DNA of 64,000 nt from NCBI RefSeq assembly GCF_030542965.1, contig NZ_JAUAOA010000001.1, positions 1-64,000 on the forward strand. Reading direction: 5' to 3'. Shown piece after piece: positions 1-9,053 of the stretch (the stretch's first letter is position 1; each line of letters begins with the position of its first letter). A program made the translations under genes and the position numbers. The notes below the pieces were generated by a model. It was not told where the DNA came from. It ran no database searches and worked only from the letters and a program-made list of their open reading frames with translations. The DNA comes from Azotosporobacter soli (lineage in GTDB: Bacteria > Bacillota > Negativicutes > SG130).

Positions 1-419
<419 letters not shown>

Positions 420-687
420 ATGAAGAAGCTTCATCAGCTCTTTATAACAAAAACATATTGTTTGTTGAGCCATCATCACCGAAGCGATGACGTCTCCGCA
501 CATCTGGCTTTTCATTCTTTTCCACATTGTTCAGTTTTCAAGGAGCACCACCGCTTTCGCGGCCGGAACATTAGTTTAGCACAGTCACTCGAACCATGTC
601 AACTACTTGTTTCCGTTTTTCTTTTTCAGTTGCTGCCGCCGTTTGGCGACTTGCCTAGTATACCATAATCCGTTTTCTCTGTACAGC
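420..687 (-). promoter_or_regulatory. rRNA operon promoters and leader
   Basis: Two tandem sigma-A-like promoters read toward the 16S gene. P1: TGTACA (680-685), 17 bp, TATACT (657-662). P2: TTGACA (597-602), 18 bp, TAAACT (573-578). Between P2 and the 16S gene lies a boxA-like sequence (TGCTCCTTGAAAACTGAAC, about 529-547), typical of rRNA antitermination leaders, and a small hairpin near 472-489. I see no gene here; the ORF on the opposite strand is a shadow of the rRNA and leader. Confidence 0.75.
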
Positions 688-954
688 CTATTTGCCAAAA
701 AGTTGATATAAAATAATCGCCGCTACGCCAGGCAAGCCAAAAAAGCCAGCAATTACAGCCGTCAACGGGTTAAGCGGTACCGAAAAATGTATGTATGCGC
801 CGACAAAATTGACGACCCACAACAAGATGCCGCCGATGATTCCGTTATATACTAATTTGAAAAACAATCGGATCGGCAACGTGAACAATTTGCAAATCAC
901 ATACAATGCGATCAACGCACCGACAAAAGCTAATAGTACCGTCATGCTCATCAT
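688..954 (-). CDS. bofA: Pro-sigma-K processing inhibitor BofA family protein
   Basis: An 88-residue, almost wholly hydrophobic protein with two to three membrane segments (about residues 5-25, 38-58 and 66-85) and the C-terminal NPLTAVIAGFFGLPGVA motif of the BofA family. In Bacillus, BofA sits in the forespore outer membrane and holds the SpoIVFB protease inactive until late sporulation. The ATG at 954 follows AAGGTGG by 6 nt. The recR-bofA neighbourhood is common in Firmicutes. The gene implies an endospore-forming organism. Family assignment is firm; the role in this species is transferred by homology. Confidence 0.9.
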   Translation of the reverse strand: MMSMTVLLAFVGALIALYVICKLFTLPIRLFFKLVYNGIIGGILLWVVNFVGAYIHFSVPLNPLTAVIAGFFGLPGVAAIILYQLFGK

Positions 955-1009
955 CCAAAACCACCTTCATCGCATTCTTATTTCATTATAGTAATAGAAA
1001 ACCGCCGCC

Positions 1010-1225
1010 ATTGCAAACGGCAGCGGTCTATGTCGTCTCGCAAACCCCGTCGTCCCCACGAACGAACCAGTCGGCACCGCCGACGAAGTTCGCCCCTCAC
1101 TTTGCAAAAGCAAGGCGGCTGTCGAGACGCAGACCGGCCTAGGCGGCAGGGGCGAGCCGCCCACAGGCGTACCGAAAGGTACGTTGAGGACTGGCGAACT
1201 CCTGCCAACAACGACCGGCGAAGCG
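1010..1225. repeat. GC-rich structured intergenic element between bofA and recR
   Basis: The gap between bofA and recR is far richer in GC than its flanks and packed with short inverted repeats: CGTACC-tttc-GGTACG (near 1171-1186), GGCGGC-tcgcccct-GCCGCC (about 1141-1162) and GTCGGC-ggt-GCCGAC (near 1073-1087). All six frames are unusually open because stops are rare, but no ORF has a plausible ribosome site or recognisable product. It could be a dispersed intergenic repeat or a non-coding RNA; I cannot tell which from one copy. Confidence 0.5.
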
Positions 1226-1241
1226 TATCGGCAGTCGCCGC

Positions 1242-1838
1242 CTACATTTCGCGACGGTTTTCGAGAGCCTTGGAGAGCGTCACCTCGTCCGCATACTCCA
1301 AATCCCCGCCCACCGGCAAGCCGTGTGCAATGCGCGTAACCATCACGCCGAGCGGTTTCAGGAGCTTTGCGACATACATCGCGGTCGCTTCCCCTTCGAC
1401 ATCCGGATTGCTGGCCATAATGACTTCCGTCACCTGATCGCGATGGATGCGTTCCAAGAGTTCTCTAATCTTCAAATTATCCGGCCCGATTCCTTCGAGC
1501 GGCGAAAGGTGTCCATGCAAAACATGATAGCGGCCTTTAAATTCGCGCGTTCGTTCCATCGCAGCCACATCCCGCGGTTCTTCCACCACGCAGATTTGTT
1601 TGACGTCACGCTCCGCGGAACGGCAAATGCGGCATGGATCTGCATCGGTCAGATCAAAACAGGTCTGGCAATAGCCGATTTTTTCTTTGGCTTCGAGAAT
1701 CGCTTGCGCGAGTCCTTTCGCTTTCCCCTTATCCATTTCCAAGATATGATACGATAATCGCACCGCCGTCTTGGCGCCGATTCCCGGCAGTCCTCTGAAT
1801 TGCTCGATCAATTTGGCCAACGGCCCAATGTGTTTCAT
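1242..1838 (-). CDS. recR: Recombination mediator protein RecR
   Basis: A 198-residue protein of normal length for RecR, which with RecO/RecF loads RecA at gaps in DNA. Order of parts: helix-hairpin-helix ([11 protein letters not shown], residues 15-25), a C4 zinc finger (Cys57, Cys60, Cys69, Cys72) and a Toprim domain beginning at ICVVEEPRD (about residue 82). It directly follows ybaB, with 6 nt between them, in the conserved dnaX-ybaB-recR order. The nearest Shine-Dalgarno (AAAGGA) lies inside the ybaB end, about 15 nt from the ATG, so translational coupling is likely. Confidence 0.97.
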   Translation of the reverse strand: MKHIGPLAKLIEQFRGLPGIGAKTAVRLSYHILEMDKGKAKGLAQAILEAKEKIGYCQTCFDLTDADPCRICRSAERDVKQICVVEEPRDVAAMERTREFKGRYHVLHGHLSPLEGIGPDNLKIRELLERIHRDQVTEVIMASNPDVEGEATAMYVAKLLKPLGVMVTRIAHGLPVGGDLEYADEVTLSKALENRREM

Positions 1839-1844
1839 AAACGC

Positions 1845-2171
1845 TTAGAACAATCCTTTAGGTAAATTCATGCCGCCAGTCAGTTTGCCCATTTCCTGCG
1901 CCATCATGTCGTCGACTTTCTGCGTTGCTTCATTGAAAGCCGCCGCCATCAGGTCTTCGAGCATTTCTACGTCTTCCGGGTCTACGGCCGCCGGAGAAAT
2001 CGACAGCGACTGCACTTGCTTCTCGCCGTTCATGACGATTTTTACCGCCCCGCCGCCGGCCGATACTTCAACCGTACGCAGTTTCAGTTCTTCCTGCAGT
2101 TTCGCCATATCGGTCTGCAGTTTCTGCATTTTCTTCATCATACCGCCCATATTTCCCATGTTCCCAAACAT
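1845..2171 (-). CDS. ybaB: Nucleoid-associated protein YbaB/EbfC family
   Basis: A 108-residue YbaB/EbfC protein: N-terminal Met/Gly-rich stretch, a long helix (MKKMQKLQTDMAKLQEEL) and the conserved core around SAGGGAVKIVMNGEKQV, ending in a helical dimerisation segment. These proteins bind DNA as tweezer-like dimers. The gene lies 12 nt downstream of dnaX and 6 nt upstream of recR, the usual order, so the three are almost certainly one operon. Confidence 0.95.
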   Translation of the reverse strand: MFGNMGNMGGMMKKMQKLQTDMAKLQEELKLRTVEVSAGGGAVKIVMNGEKQVQSLSISPAAVDPEDVEMLEDLMAAAFNEATQKVDDMMAQEMGKLTGGMNLPKGLF

Positions 2172-2183
2172 TATGATTCCCCC

Positions 2184-3881
2184 TTAATTTTCTTTTACCG
2201 TTACATTGCCGCCAAACATTTCAATGGCTTTTTCCACTGCCGGATGCATTTTTTCAGCGTCCGGCACACTTTGTTTCGCTGCAGCAGGCGATTTCCCCTG
2301 CGACGCAGCGCTCTTTTTCGGCACTGCGACGCTAGGAGTTCCCGCTCCCAGTATACAATAGAGATTCACCCTTCGGCCAGTAATTTGTGCCAAAGATTGT
2401 TCAATCAATTCCTTGTAATCCGGTTTTTCCGTCCGTTCTTTCGGAAACGCCGCCGCAAATTGCACGGTGGCCTGTTTCTCCGTAAGCCCGACCAACTGCC
2501 CCTGCGCCACGCAAGCGTGTACAGAGCGTTTACCGCCTTGGACCAATCCCTGCAGCAACTGCCCCCACACGGCAGTCAGATCGTCAGGCAACGGTTTTGC
2601 CGTCGCTGCCGCAACGGCCGCACTGTTGTCCGGCGCCGCTTGTTCCACTTTCACTGCAGGACGAGCCACCCGCGCATTTTGCGGCGACGCCTCAAATACA
2701 GGGGGCGAAGACGACACGCTTACGGCTCCGCCTTGCAAAAGCTTAGCCAACTTTGCTTCAAGCGCCTCGATCCGGGCAACCAATTGCCCTTCCTCGGCTC
2801 CGCCGCTGTTGCGCCGGCAGGCCGACAATAGCGCCATCTCGACCGCAAAACGTGGCTCTGCAGCATAGCGCGCCTCCGTTCCGCCCTGGTGGAGAATATT
2901 CAATATATTCATGACGTCAGCCGCTGGCAATGCCTTCGCCTGCTCCGCCAATTTTTCCCGCTGTCCTTCCGGCACGCTGATCTCAGGGGCCGCCTGAAAC
3001 AACATGATCGTCCTCATGTACTGCGATAATTCACTGATCACTTGGCGCGGATCTTTGCCGAGCGCCAACAGCTCCTCTAGCGTAAAAAGCAGGTCTTTCG
3101 GCTCACGTTTTGCCAGCGCATCGGTAAAGCGGCATAACCATTCATGCCCGACCAGGCCTAGCATATTCCTCACTTTTACAGCCGTTACGATCTGATCATC
3201 CATGACCGCGCACTGGTCTAAAATACTCAGCGCATCACGCATTCCGCCATCCGCGTGCGCCGCAATCAGTTCAAGCGCCGCCGCTTCCGCTTCGATTCCA
3301 CTGCCGTCCGCCACTTCACGCAGCCGCGCTACCATCTCCGGCAAACCGATACGCCGGAAGTCATAACGCTGACAGCGCGAATGAATGGTCGCCGGAATCT
3401 TATGCGATTCGGTCGTCGCCAGGATGAAGACAACATGGGGCGGCGGTTCCTCTAACGTCTTTAAGAGTGCATTGAACGCTTCCGTCGTCAGCATATGTAC
3501 TTCATCGATGATATAGACTTTATACCGGCCATCGACCGGCGCAAACTTGACCGTCTCGCGTAAATCCCGGATCTCATCGATACCGCGGTTGGAGGCAGCA
3601 TCGATCTCAAAGACATCCATCGACGAGCCGTTGTTGATCTTCAGGCAGGCATCGCACTGGTTGCAAGGCTCCGGCGTCGGCCCCTTTTCGCAATTGAGGG
3701 CTTTGGCCACAATCTTGGCAGTACTGGTTTTTCCCGTCCCGCGCGGGCCGGAAAACAAATAGGCATGGGCAATTCTGCCCGAGCCAATCGCATTTCTCAG
3801 CGTCACGCCGATATGATCCTGTCCGACCAGGTTGTCAAAGTCTTGAGGCCGCCATTGTCGATAAAGCGCAACATACGCCAT
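2184..3881 (-). CDS. dnaX: DNA polymerase III subunits gamma/tau
   Basis: A 565-residue clamp-loader ATPase. Visible parts: Walker A GPRGTGKT (residues 45-52), a four-Cys zinc module (Cys64, Cys73, Cys76, Cys79), Walker B IIDEVH (124-129), the SRC sensor motif (near 168), then a lid and collar region. The C-terminal part from about 370 is less conserved, Ala/Pro/Ser-rich linker plus a tau-type tail. The ATG at 3881 has a strong ribosome site (AAAGGAGGTG, 8 nt). It starts the dnaX-ybaB-recR operon. I see no clear slippery A-run signal for producing gamma. Confidence 0.97.
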   Translation of the reverse strand: MAYVALYRQWRPQDFDNLVGQDHIGVTLRNAIGSGRIAHAYLFSGPRGTGKTSTAKIVAKALNCEKGPTPEPCNQCDACLKINNGSSMDVFEIDAASNRGIDEIRDLRETVKFAPVDGRYKVYIIDEVHMLTTEAFNALLKTLEEPPPHVVFILATTESHKIPATIHSRCQRYDFRRIGLPEMVARLREVADGSGIEAEAAALELIAAHADGGMRDALSILDQCAVMDDQIVTAVKVRNMLGLVGHEWLCRFTDALAKREPKDLLFTLEELLALGKDPRQVISELSQYMRTIMLFQAAPEISVPEGQREKLAEQAKALPAADVMNILNILHQGGTEARYAAEPRFAVEMALLSACRRNSGGAEEGQLVARIEALEAKLAKLLQGGAVSVSSSPPVFEASPQNARVARPAVKVEQAAPDNSAAVAAATAKPLPDDLTAVWGQLLQGLVQGGKRSVHACVAQGQLVGLTEKQATVQFAAAFPKERTEKPDYKELIEQSLAQITGRRVNLYCILGAGTPSVAVPKKSAASQGKSPAAAKQSVPDAEKMHPAVEKAIEMFGGNVTVKEN

Positions 3882-3952
3882 AGCCGCTGCACCTCCTTTT
3901 TACATTCTGCATTACCTTAATTCCACATTAGCGTTTCGTTTCCTGTACCCCT

Positions 3953-3988
3953 ATGAAAAAGAAGCAACCAGCATGGCTGATTGCTTCT
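3953..3988 (-). terminator. Intrinsic terminator after SRP RNA
   Basis: On the minus strand GAAGCAATCAGC-cat-GCTGGTTGCTTC (3961-3987, one mismatched pair) is followed by TTTTTC. It lies between the SRP RNA gene and dnaX and would end the SRP RNA transcript. The plus side also carries a T-rich stretch, so it may act both ways. Confidence 0.75.
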
Positions 3989-4019
3989 TTTCCGTCCGTT
4001 TTTAGAGCCGGTTCACGAC

Positions 4020-4119
4020 AAAAACCAGGCGCCCTCGCGGCACATGAGAATAATCACTTACCGTTGCTTCCTTCCGGACCTGGCGGGGTTCATGAGTTCC
4101 CATTGCGCAAGACCCGGCT
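4020..4119 (-). ncRNA. ffs: Signal recognition particle RNA (small bacterial type)
   Basis: The minus strand contains the diagnostic domain IV hairpin CAGGTCCGGAAGGAAGCA with its GGAA tetraloop (about 4066-4083). The 5' GCCGGG (about 4113-4118) pairs with the 3' CCTGGT (about 4024-4029) with G-U wobbles, giving an RNA of about 100 nt, i.e. the short 4.5S-like form. It scaffolds Ffh for co-translational membrane targeting. It sits between tRNA-Ser and dnaX. Ends are estimated within a few bases. Confidence 0.93.
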
Positions 4120-4221
4120 TTTGCCGTGATCCCACCCTAAAATGAATAAATGGCCCAACCCGAAGTGTAAAGCCAAATATAACGAACGTACTATATGATT
4201 TTCTGCCATCCAGCATATAAA

Positions 4222-4311
4222 TGGCGGAGAGAGAGGGATTCGAACCCTCGGTACAGTTTCCCGTACACACGCTTTCCAGGCGTGCTCCTTCAACCGCTCG
4301 GACATCTCTCC
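4222..4311 (-). tRNA. tRNA-Ser (anticodon GGA)
   Basis: The minus strand folds as a class II tRNA of 90 nt: acceptor GGAGAGA pairs with TCTCTCC, discriminator G, encoded CCA; the anticodon loop CTGGAAA gives GGA; there is a long variable arm; the T arm has GGTTCGAATCC. The long variable arm and the anticodon both indicate serine. The ORFs overlapping it are spurious. Confidence 0.97.
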
Positions 4312-4421
4312 GGATCCACACTTTATGTATTATAAAGCATGGGCATCTAAAAAGCAAGCCTAACCAGTAACTTTTTTACGTTTGCATTCATTTTATGTAA
4401 ATATATATTTCGCACTTTATT

Positions 4422-5135
4422 CTACAACCAATTTTTCGGCAAGGAGGCGCCTTGGTTATAACGGTATTGATTCACCGGCCGTCCGACAGCGCCGTATTGC
4501 GCTTCCATAATCAAGAGACCTAACTCCTGCAGGAATTTGAGATACTTTCGAATTGAGACTTGCGAAATTCCAACGACTACAGCCATCTCTTCCGCGGTAA
4601 ATTCCTGTTCCACACTGCTGACGCTTTCCCATACGCGGCGCAGCGTATTGCGCTCGACCCCTTTGGGAAGAATCAGCGCCGACCGTTCTTCCGGCTGTGC
4701 ACGAGAGAAAACCTTGCGATCCAAATCCTCCTGACTGACCTGCTTCAGATCATTCATCCATTCGCAGCGTTGACGATAACGCTGCAGCGCGCCTTGAAAA
4801 CGGTCAAATTGGAATGGTTTCACTAAATAATCGACCGCCCCCTGACGCAATGCTTCCAAAATACTCTTTTGATCCTTCGCGGCCGTAACCAGGATCACAT
4901 CGACGCTATACTGTTCTTTGCGAATATGATTAATCAGATCCAAACCGCTCATTCCCGGCATATAGACATCGACCAGCAAGAGGTCGACTTCTGTTTCTTG
5001 CAAGGCTTCCAGCGCTTCTTCGCCGCTGCGGCATGAGCCAAGCAAAACGAATCCACTCATCTGCTCCAAATAACGTCGATTCAGATCCGCCACCATAGGA
5101 TCATCTTCCACAATCATCACACGAATCATTTTCAT
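4422..5135 (-). CDS. Response regulator, CitB/DcuR (MalR) family
   Basis: A receiver plus C-terminal HTH protein (237 residues; 235 from the second ATG at 5129). From MIRVMIVEDD the phospho-acceptor is Asp54 (LLVDVYMPG), with acidic pair Asp9/Asp10 and Lys104 (YLVKPF). The C-terminal half carries the HTH of CitB/DcuR regulators (ISQVSIRKYLKFLQELGLL), which control transport of di- and tricarboxylates. GGAGTGGAGGG serves either ATG (7 and 6 nt spacing). It overlaps the upstream kinase gene by about 35 bp, so the two are coupled. No transporter gene lies beside the pair, so the stimulus is not evident. Confidence 0.88.
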   Translation of the reverse strand: MKMIRVMIVEDDPMVADLNRRYLEQMSGFVLLGSCRSGEEALEALQETEVDLLLVDVYMPGMSGLDLINHIRKEQYSVDVILVTAAKDQKSILEALRQGAVDYLVKPFQFDRFQGALQRYRQRCEWMNDLKQVSQEDLDRKVFSRAQPEERSALILPKGVERNTLRRVWESVSSVEQEFTAEEMAVVVGISQVSIRKYLKFLQELGLLIMEAQYGAVGRPVNQYRYNQGASLPKNWL

Positions 5136-6672
5136 CCCTCCACTCCTGTAACGGCATCGTAATCGTAATTCGTTCCCGGCCCTCGCTCGGACGACGCCTC
5201 TGTAGAGTCGCCCCCCGCGTTTCCGCCAACACTGTCAGCCGCAAAAGGCCATCCGAACGCTCGACGTTTCGTGCCGAAAAATCAAGTTCTGCCGCTACAT
5301 ATCCTTCATCCGCCCACAACGCAAGTACGACGTCCCCCATCGCTTCGCGTTCCGGCAACGCAAACACTTCCATCAACAAGGCATCCAGCAAAGCGATCCA
5401 TTGGCGAGCCATCACTTCCGTCAGGACGCGCAGCTCACTGTCCGGGTGCAGGAAGAACGACACCTTGCGCTCGCGCGCCTGACTCATCTTGCCCAGCAAA
5501 AAGCCCGATACCAGCGGATCCATGATCTTGACCCCGACATCCTCCAGTTCGCGTTGATTGCTTTCAACCACAAAACGGACATATTCCTCCAGTGCATCAT
5601 AACGCTGCAATTGGACCATGCCCCAAATGACATGAAGCCGGTTCATGAACTCATGCGCTCGCGCCCTTAACGCTTCTATATAAGAATGCACGCCCGTCAA
5701 TTCTTCCGCCAGACGCTCTACTTCCCCCTTATCATAAAAGGTCAGCAGCGCACCGATCAAACGACCTTCCAATAACAACGGCGTCCGACTGGCCAGTACG
5801 TTTTTTCCGCCCAACTGCATTTGCGTATCGGCCATACTTTGCCCAAGTTCCATCACTTCAAGCAAGCCCGCCCCCGGCAAGGAAGCTTCGATCCGTTTGC
5901 CGTACCATTCCTGTGCATCGCCTGAAAGCGATAAGATGCGCATCGCCTCATCGTTAACCAGCGTGATTTTCCCCTGTTCGTCAACGGACATCACGCCCGC
6001 GCGGACGGAAGCGAGGATCGCATTGCGCTGTGCCAGTTGGCGCGCAATCGTTTCCGGTTCCATCCCCCACATGATTTTTTTCACATGGCGGGCCATCCCC
6101 CATGCGGCCAATACGCCAAACGACAGTCCCGCCAGCAAAGCCCAGCACAAAGCCCGGTAGGTAGCCGCCAGCGACTCGGTCAGATCTTCGCGCAAAATCC
6201 CCACCAAAGCCACGCCAATCTGACGTTCTCCGTCATAAACCGGCACATAGGCGCGCAAAGTACGTCCGCCGCTCCCTTCAAAGGTAGCGACATGCATCTC
6301 GCCCCGCCAGGCTTTCTTTTTTTCTTCGCTGTCGATCGCCCGTTTCCCCACAGGGGCATCTTCCGGACGATAAAGGCGCTTTCCTTCCATGTCAAACACA
6401 TTTACGATTTTGACCTTCGCCGTGTCTTTCATGGACTCGATATGTTCTTCCAGCACTGCTGACGGACGTACTCCCAGCAAAGCATCCCTTACGACTTCTT
6501 CCTTGGCAAGTATGCGGGCCAGCGTCACCGCCTGATATTCCGCATGGCTACGAGCTCCCTCGCCAAGTACTTTAAACAACACCGGCGTCAATACGGCCAA
6601 CACAACCAAGACAACCGTTATCGCCAAAACCAGGATGCGACCCTGGAGGCTGAGCCGCTTCCAAAGTTTCAT
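5101..6672 (-). CDS. DcuS/CitA-type sensor histidine kinase with degenerate ATP-binding domain
   Basis: About 523 residues from the ATG at 6672 (AAAGGGG, 8 nt). Order: membrane segment (about 13-33), extracytoplasmic PAS-like sensor (about 40-165), membrane segment (about 170-193), cytoplasmic PAS (about 205-310), and a dimerisation/phosphoacceptor helix with the family motif HEFMNRLH (His340). The catalytic domain has the right length but I cannot find the N-box Asn (the region reads ARQWIALLDALLMEVF), nor the DxGxG or GxGxGL nucleotide-lid motifs. The longer ORF start at 6726 lacks a ribosome site. The partner regulator looks intact, so this may be a pseudokinase or phosphatase-only sensor. 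Confidence 0.85.
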   Translation of the reverse strand: MKLWKRLSLQGRILVLAITVVLVVLAVLTPVLFKVLGEGARSHAEYQAVTLARILAKEEVVRDALLGVRPSAVLEEHIESMKDTAKVKIVNVFDMEGKRLYRPEDAPVGKRAIDSEEKKKAWRGEMHVATFEGSGGRTLRAYVPVYDGERQIGVALVGILREDLTESLAATYRALCWALLAGLSFGVLAAWGMARHVKKIMWGMEPETIARQLAQRNAILASVRAGVMSVDEQGKITLVNDEAMRILSLSGDAQEWYGKRIEASLPGAGLLEVMELGQSMADTQMQLGGKNVLASRTPLLLEGRLIGALLTFYDKGEVERLAEELTGVHSYIEALRARAHEFMNRLHVIWGMVQLQRYDALEEYVRFVVESNQRELEDVGVKIMDPLVSGFLLGKMSQARERKVSFFLHPDSELRVLTEVMARQWIALLDALLMEVFALPEREAMGDVVLALWADEGYVAAELDFSARNVERSDGLLRLTVLAETRGATLQRRRPSEGRERITITMPLQEWRDENDSCDDCGR

Positions 6673-6756
6673 GAAAAATACCCCTTTTCTAACTTCGGTT
6701 TCATTATACCTTAGGTATTTATTCACTACAAGTGCTGTGCATCTTTGTCCTCAGTC

Positions 6757-6831
6757 TCATTTTCCCGTCACGGCCATTATGACCATTACTAGTAAGGCAG
6801 CCGACAATAGTCCTATCTGATTCTGTTGCAT
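6757..6831 (-). CDS. Small single-span membrane peptide (24 aa)
   Basis: An ORF too short for usual annotation: 24 codons starting MQQNQIG, then a hydrophobic core (LLSAALLVMVIMAV) and ending TGK. It has a strong ribosome site (AAAGGAGGAGAGG, just before the ATG) and a good promoter 160 bp upstream (6993-7021). It precedes the sensor kinase gene by about 85 bp on the same strand. It resembles in size and layout the 23-residue peptide at 9054. Function unknown; a membrane partner of the kinase is one possibility. Confidence 0.6.
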   Translation of the reverse strand: MQQNQIGLLSAALLVMVIMAVTGK

Positions 6832-7130
6832 ATTCCTCTCCTCCTTTTAAATTGTCGTCAGCTACACTTTCCACCTATCTTGGTTAAATCGTTTTTAAAC
6901 AAAAAGAAAAGGCTTTGAAACAGCAGAAATAATATATTTCCACTCCATTCAGCCTCACAGTCATGGTAAGCCGATCAACTTTACGATTCCTTATGATAAC
7001 ACACCATTTTTTTCCTGTCAATCTTACTGTCGTATTTTCCCTCACAAACACGGGCCGCTTCTTTCCTTAAAAGTCATCCGCAGTTTTTCAGACTCGCCCT
7101 CCAGCATTGCGCACTCAACGTTTTTCCCGC
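6832..7130 (-). promoter_or_regulatory. Promoter and long leader of the small-peptide/kinase operon
   Basis: TTGACA (7016-7021), 17 bp, TATCAT (6993-6998) on the minus strand is close to the sigma-A consensus. Transcription would start near 6986, leaving about 155 nt of untranslated leader before the 24-codon ORF. I see no recognised riboswitch in the leader and nothing else convincing between 7022 and the tRNA terminator at 7131. Confidence 0.6.
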
Positions 7131-7163
7131 AAAAAAAGCTCTGTAGTTTTTAAACTACAGAGC
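7131..7163 (-). terminator. Intrinsic terminator after tRNA-Ser(CGA)
   Basis: On the minus strand GCTCTGTAGTTT-aa-AAACTACAGAGC (7138-7163, a perfect 12-bp stem) is followed by seven T. It ends the tRNA-Ser transcript. Confidence 0.9.
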
Positions 7164-7174
7164 CGTACTTTCAA

Positions 7175-7262
<88 letters not shown>

Positions 7263-7265
7263 AAA

Positions 7266-7727
7266 CTATGCTTTTTTCTGCCGCCGCCGTTCACGAAAGA
7301 ATTCTTTCATAATTCCGGAACACTCCTCTTCCATCACGCCAGCCGTGACGGCCAAGCGATGGTTGAGCTTTTCGTGCTGTACGACATTGAACAGCGATTC
7401 CACCGCGCCCGCTTTGCTGTCAGGGCTGCCGTACACCAACCGGTCTACCCGGCTGTTGACCAGCGCTCCTGCGCACATCGGACAAGGTTCGATTGTCACA
7501 TACAAGGTCGTTCCCGATAAACGCCAGCGTTCCAATTTGCGGCAGGCATCCTGGATGACGATCATCTCCGCATGTGCGGTAGCATCGTGTCCGATTTCTC
7601 TCAGGTTATGTCCCTTAGAGATGATCTGACCTTCACTGACCAATACGGCTCCGATAGGAACTTCGCCGAGCTCGAAGGCCTTACGCGCTTCTTCCAGGGC
7701 TAACGCCATATAGTCTCTATCATCCAT
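7266..7727 (-). CDS. tadA: tRNA-specific adenosine deaminase TadA
   Basis: About 153 residues with the cytidine/deoxycytidylate-deaminase zinc site: HAEM (His52, Glu54) and PCPMC (Cys82, Cys85), counted from the start at 7727. TadA converts A34 to inosine in tRNA-Arg(ACG). I prefer ATG 7727 (GGTGA 7 nt upstream) over the ATG at 7745, which lacks a ribosome site. It stands 3 bp upstream of tRNA-Ser(CGA). Confidence 0.95.
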   Translation of the reverse strand: MDDRDYMALALEEARKAFELGEVPIGAVLVSEGQIISKGHNLREIGHDATAHAEMIVIQDACRKLERWRLSGTTLYVTIEPCPMCAGALVNSRVDRLVYGSPDSKAGAVESLFNVVQHEKLNHRLAVTAGVMEEECSGIMKEFFRERRRQKKA

Positions 7728-7948
7728 GTTCAGTTCACCACGCATTATCGTTCTGTCTTGTTTGTGACGACCACTCTGATATTATAGCTTATAAACTGTC
7801 GCCATGCAATCCCTTATTTTCTATGTCAACATCGACTTTTCACTTTCTTACGGATGCTGACCACTTTCTTCTCCTGTCTGAATTGCACGCCTCACAAGAC
7901 CGCCAAGTGAAAAGTCTCTAAATCATACTAGCTGTGCAATCTTTTCAA

Positions 7949-8854
7949 TTACTTCTGATGCGGCGTCATCTTGAAACGATAGACTTCGCAAATTTCCTTT
8001 TCATAACCTGGGTAAAACCCTTTGACCATCCCCAATACAATACGGGAGCCGCGATTGTAAAGCACTACCAGTTCATCAGTCTTCGGATCCACCGCAAAGC
8101 CTTCGATCTCGCCTTGCTTCTTCACTTCGGTAAATGCTTTTTCCATTACTACGCTGGCATATGACTTGTCCGTAACATTGACGCGGTAGAGATGATCCGG
8201 TTCATCCAGATCAGCTGTACCATCATCGGCCGTCAGGTACAGCGAACCTTTCCAATAATAAATGCCCTGCTGCCATTGCGGCACGGCCTGCAAATGAACT
8301 TTGCGCAGATACGCTCCACTGTCGAGGCTGTATTCGTAAATATAACGGCCGCTTTCCTCGCCGACCCAGGAGCTCATCCAAACGGTCCGCTTGTCGCGAT
8401 CCACGCAGATCGCCGACACTTCTTCCTGGCCACTGGACGGTTCGAAGGCAAAAGCGCGCTTGAATTTCAATGTTGCAGCATCATGAACAGCAATCTGAAT
8501 GTCCTTGCCCACGCCATCCATGAAATTTTCCGCGCTGACAAACACTTCGCCATTAAAGACGTCAATGCCGCCAATATGATTAGCAAAAATAGGATAACCT
8601 TCAAACGGATTCTCATTGGCCAGCAGCAATTTTCCCGCCTTGTCATATTTGTACAACGCCTTACTGCCGCTGACATAATAGAAATCTCCGTCCGTCGTGA
8701 CGCCTTGACGTCCCTTTACTTCGAACGAGCCAACCAGCGTATAGTCATAGTTTGCCAGTTTTTCCTGATCCGCCGGCGTAATTTTCGCCGCCGCGCTGCC
8801 GCTGCCGGTCGCCAGACAGAGCAGCATTAGGATAAGCGTGCATTTTTTTAACAT
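7949..8854 (-). CDS. Secreted beta-propeller protein (SMP-30/esterase-like)
   Basis: About 301 residues. A signal peptide (MLKKCTLILMLLCLATGSGSAAA) is followed by a repeated beta-sheet pattern that looks like a propeller (SFEVKGRQGVTTDGDFYYVSG; HIGGIDVFNGEVFVSAENF; IEGFAVDPKTDELVVLYNRG). Such folds occur in SMP-30/gluconolactonase-like and related secreted lactonases or esterases. I cannot identify catalytic residues, so the reaction is unknown. The ATG at 8854 has GGAGGA 7 nt upstream; the earlier ATG at 8869 forms part of that ribosome site. Confidence 0.75.
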   Translation of the reverse strand: MLKKCTLILMLLCLATGSGSAAAKITPADQEKLANYDYTLVGSFEVKGRQGVTTDGDFYYVSGSKALYKYDKAGKLLLANENPFEGYPIFANHIGGIDVFNGEVFVSAENFMDGVGKDIQIAVHDAATLKFKRAFAFEPSSGQEEVSAICVDRDKRTVWMSSWVGEESGRYIYEYSLDSGAYLRKVHLQAVPQWQQGIYYWKGSLYLTADDGTADLDEPDHLYRVNVTDKSYASVVMEKAFTEVKKQGEIEGFAVDPKTDELVVLYNRGSRIVLGMVKGFYPGYEKEICEVYRFKMTPHQK

Positions 8855-9053
8855 GTTTGCGTCCTCCATATTCTTCTATTCTTTCAAGCTGGATTCTCAT
8901 CTATTATTTCACGGATTTAACTCTTGCGAAATGCGGAAATTTTCCGATTTTTGTGTAAGTGTTTTTCTTACAACATCTACAAAGCATCTTGATTATTTTT
9001 CCGACGCCATATAACATAAGGCTATACTTTTCACCAGAAGGAGTACACGATTA

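Noticed and set aside
906-1437. Several overlapping open frames between bofA and recR on both strands
   Set aside because: They come from the GC-rich, stop-poor element and from the recR antisense strand; none has a ribosome site.
4058-4357. Two minus-strand ORFs across the SRP RNA and tRNA-Ser
   Set aside because: Both overlap well-defined RNA genes.
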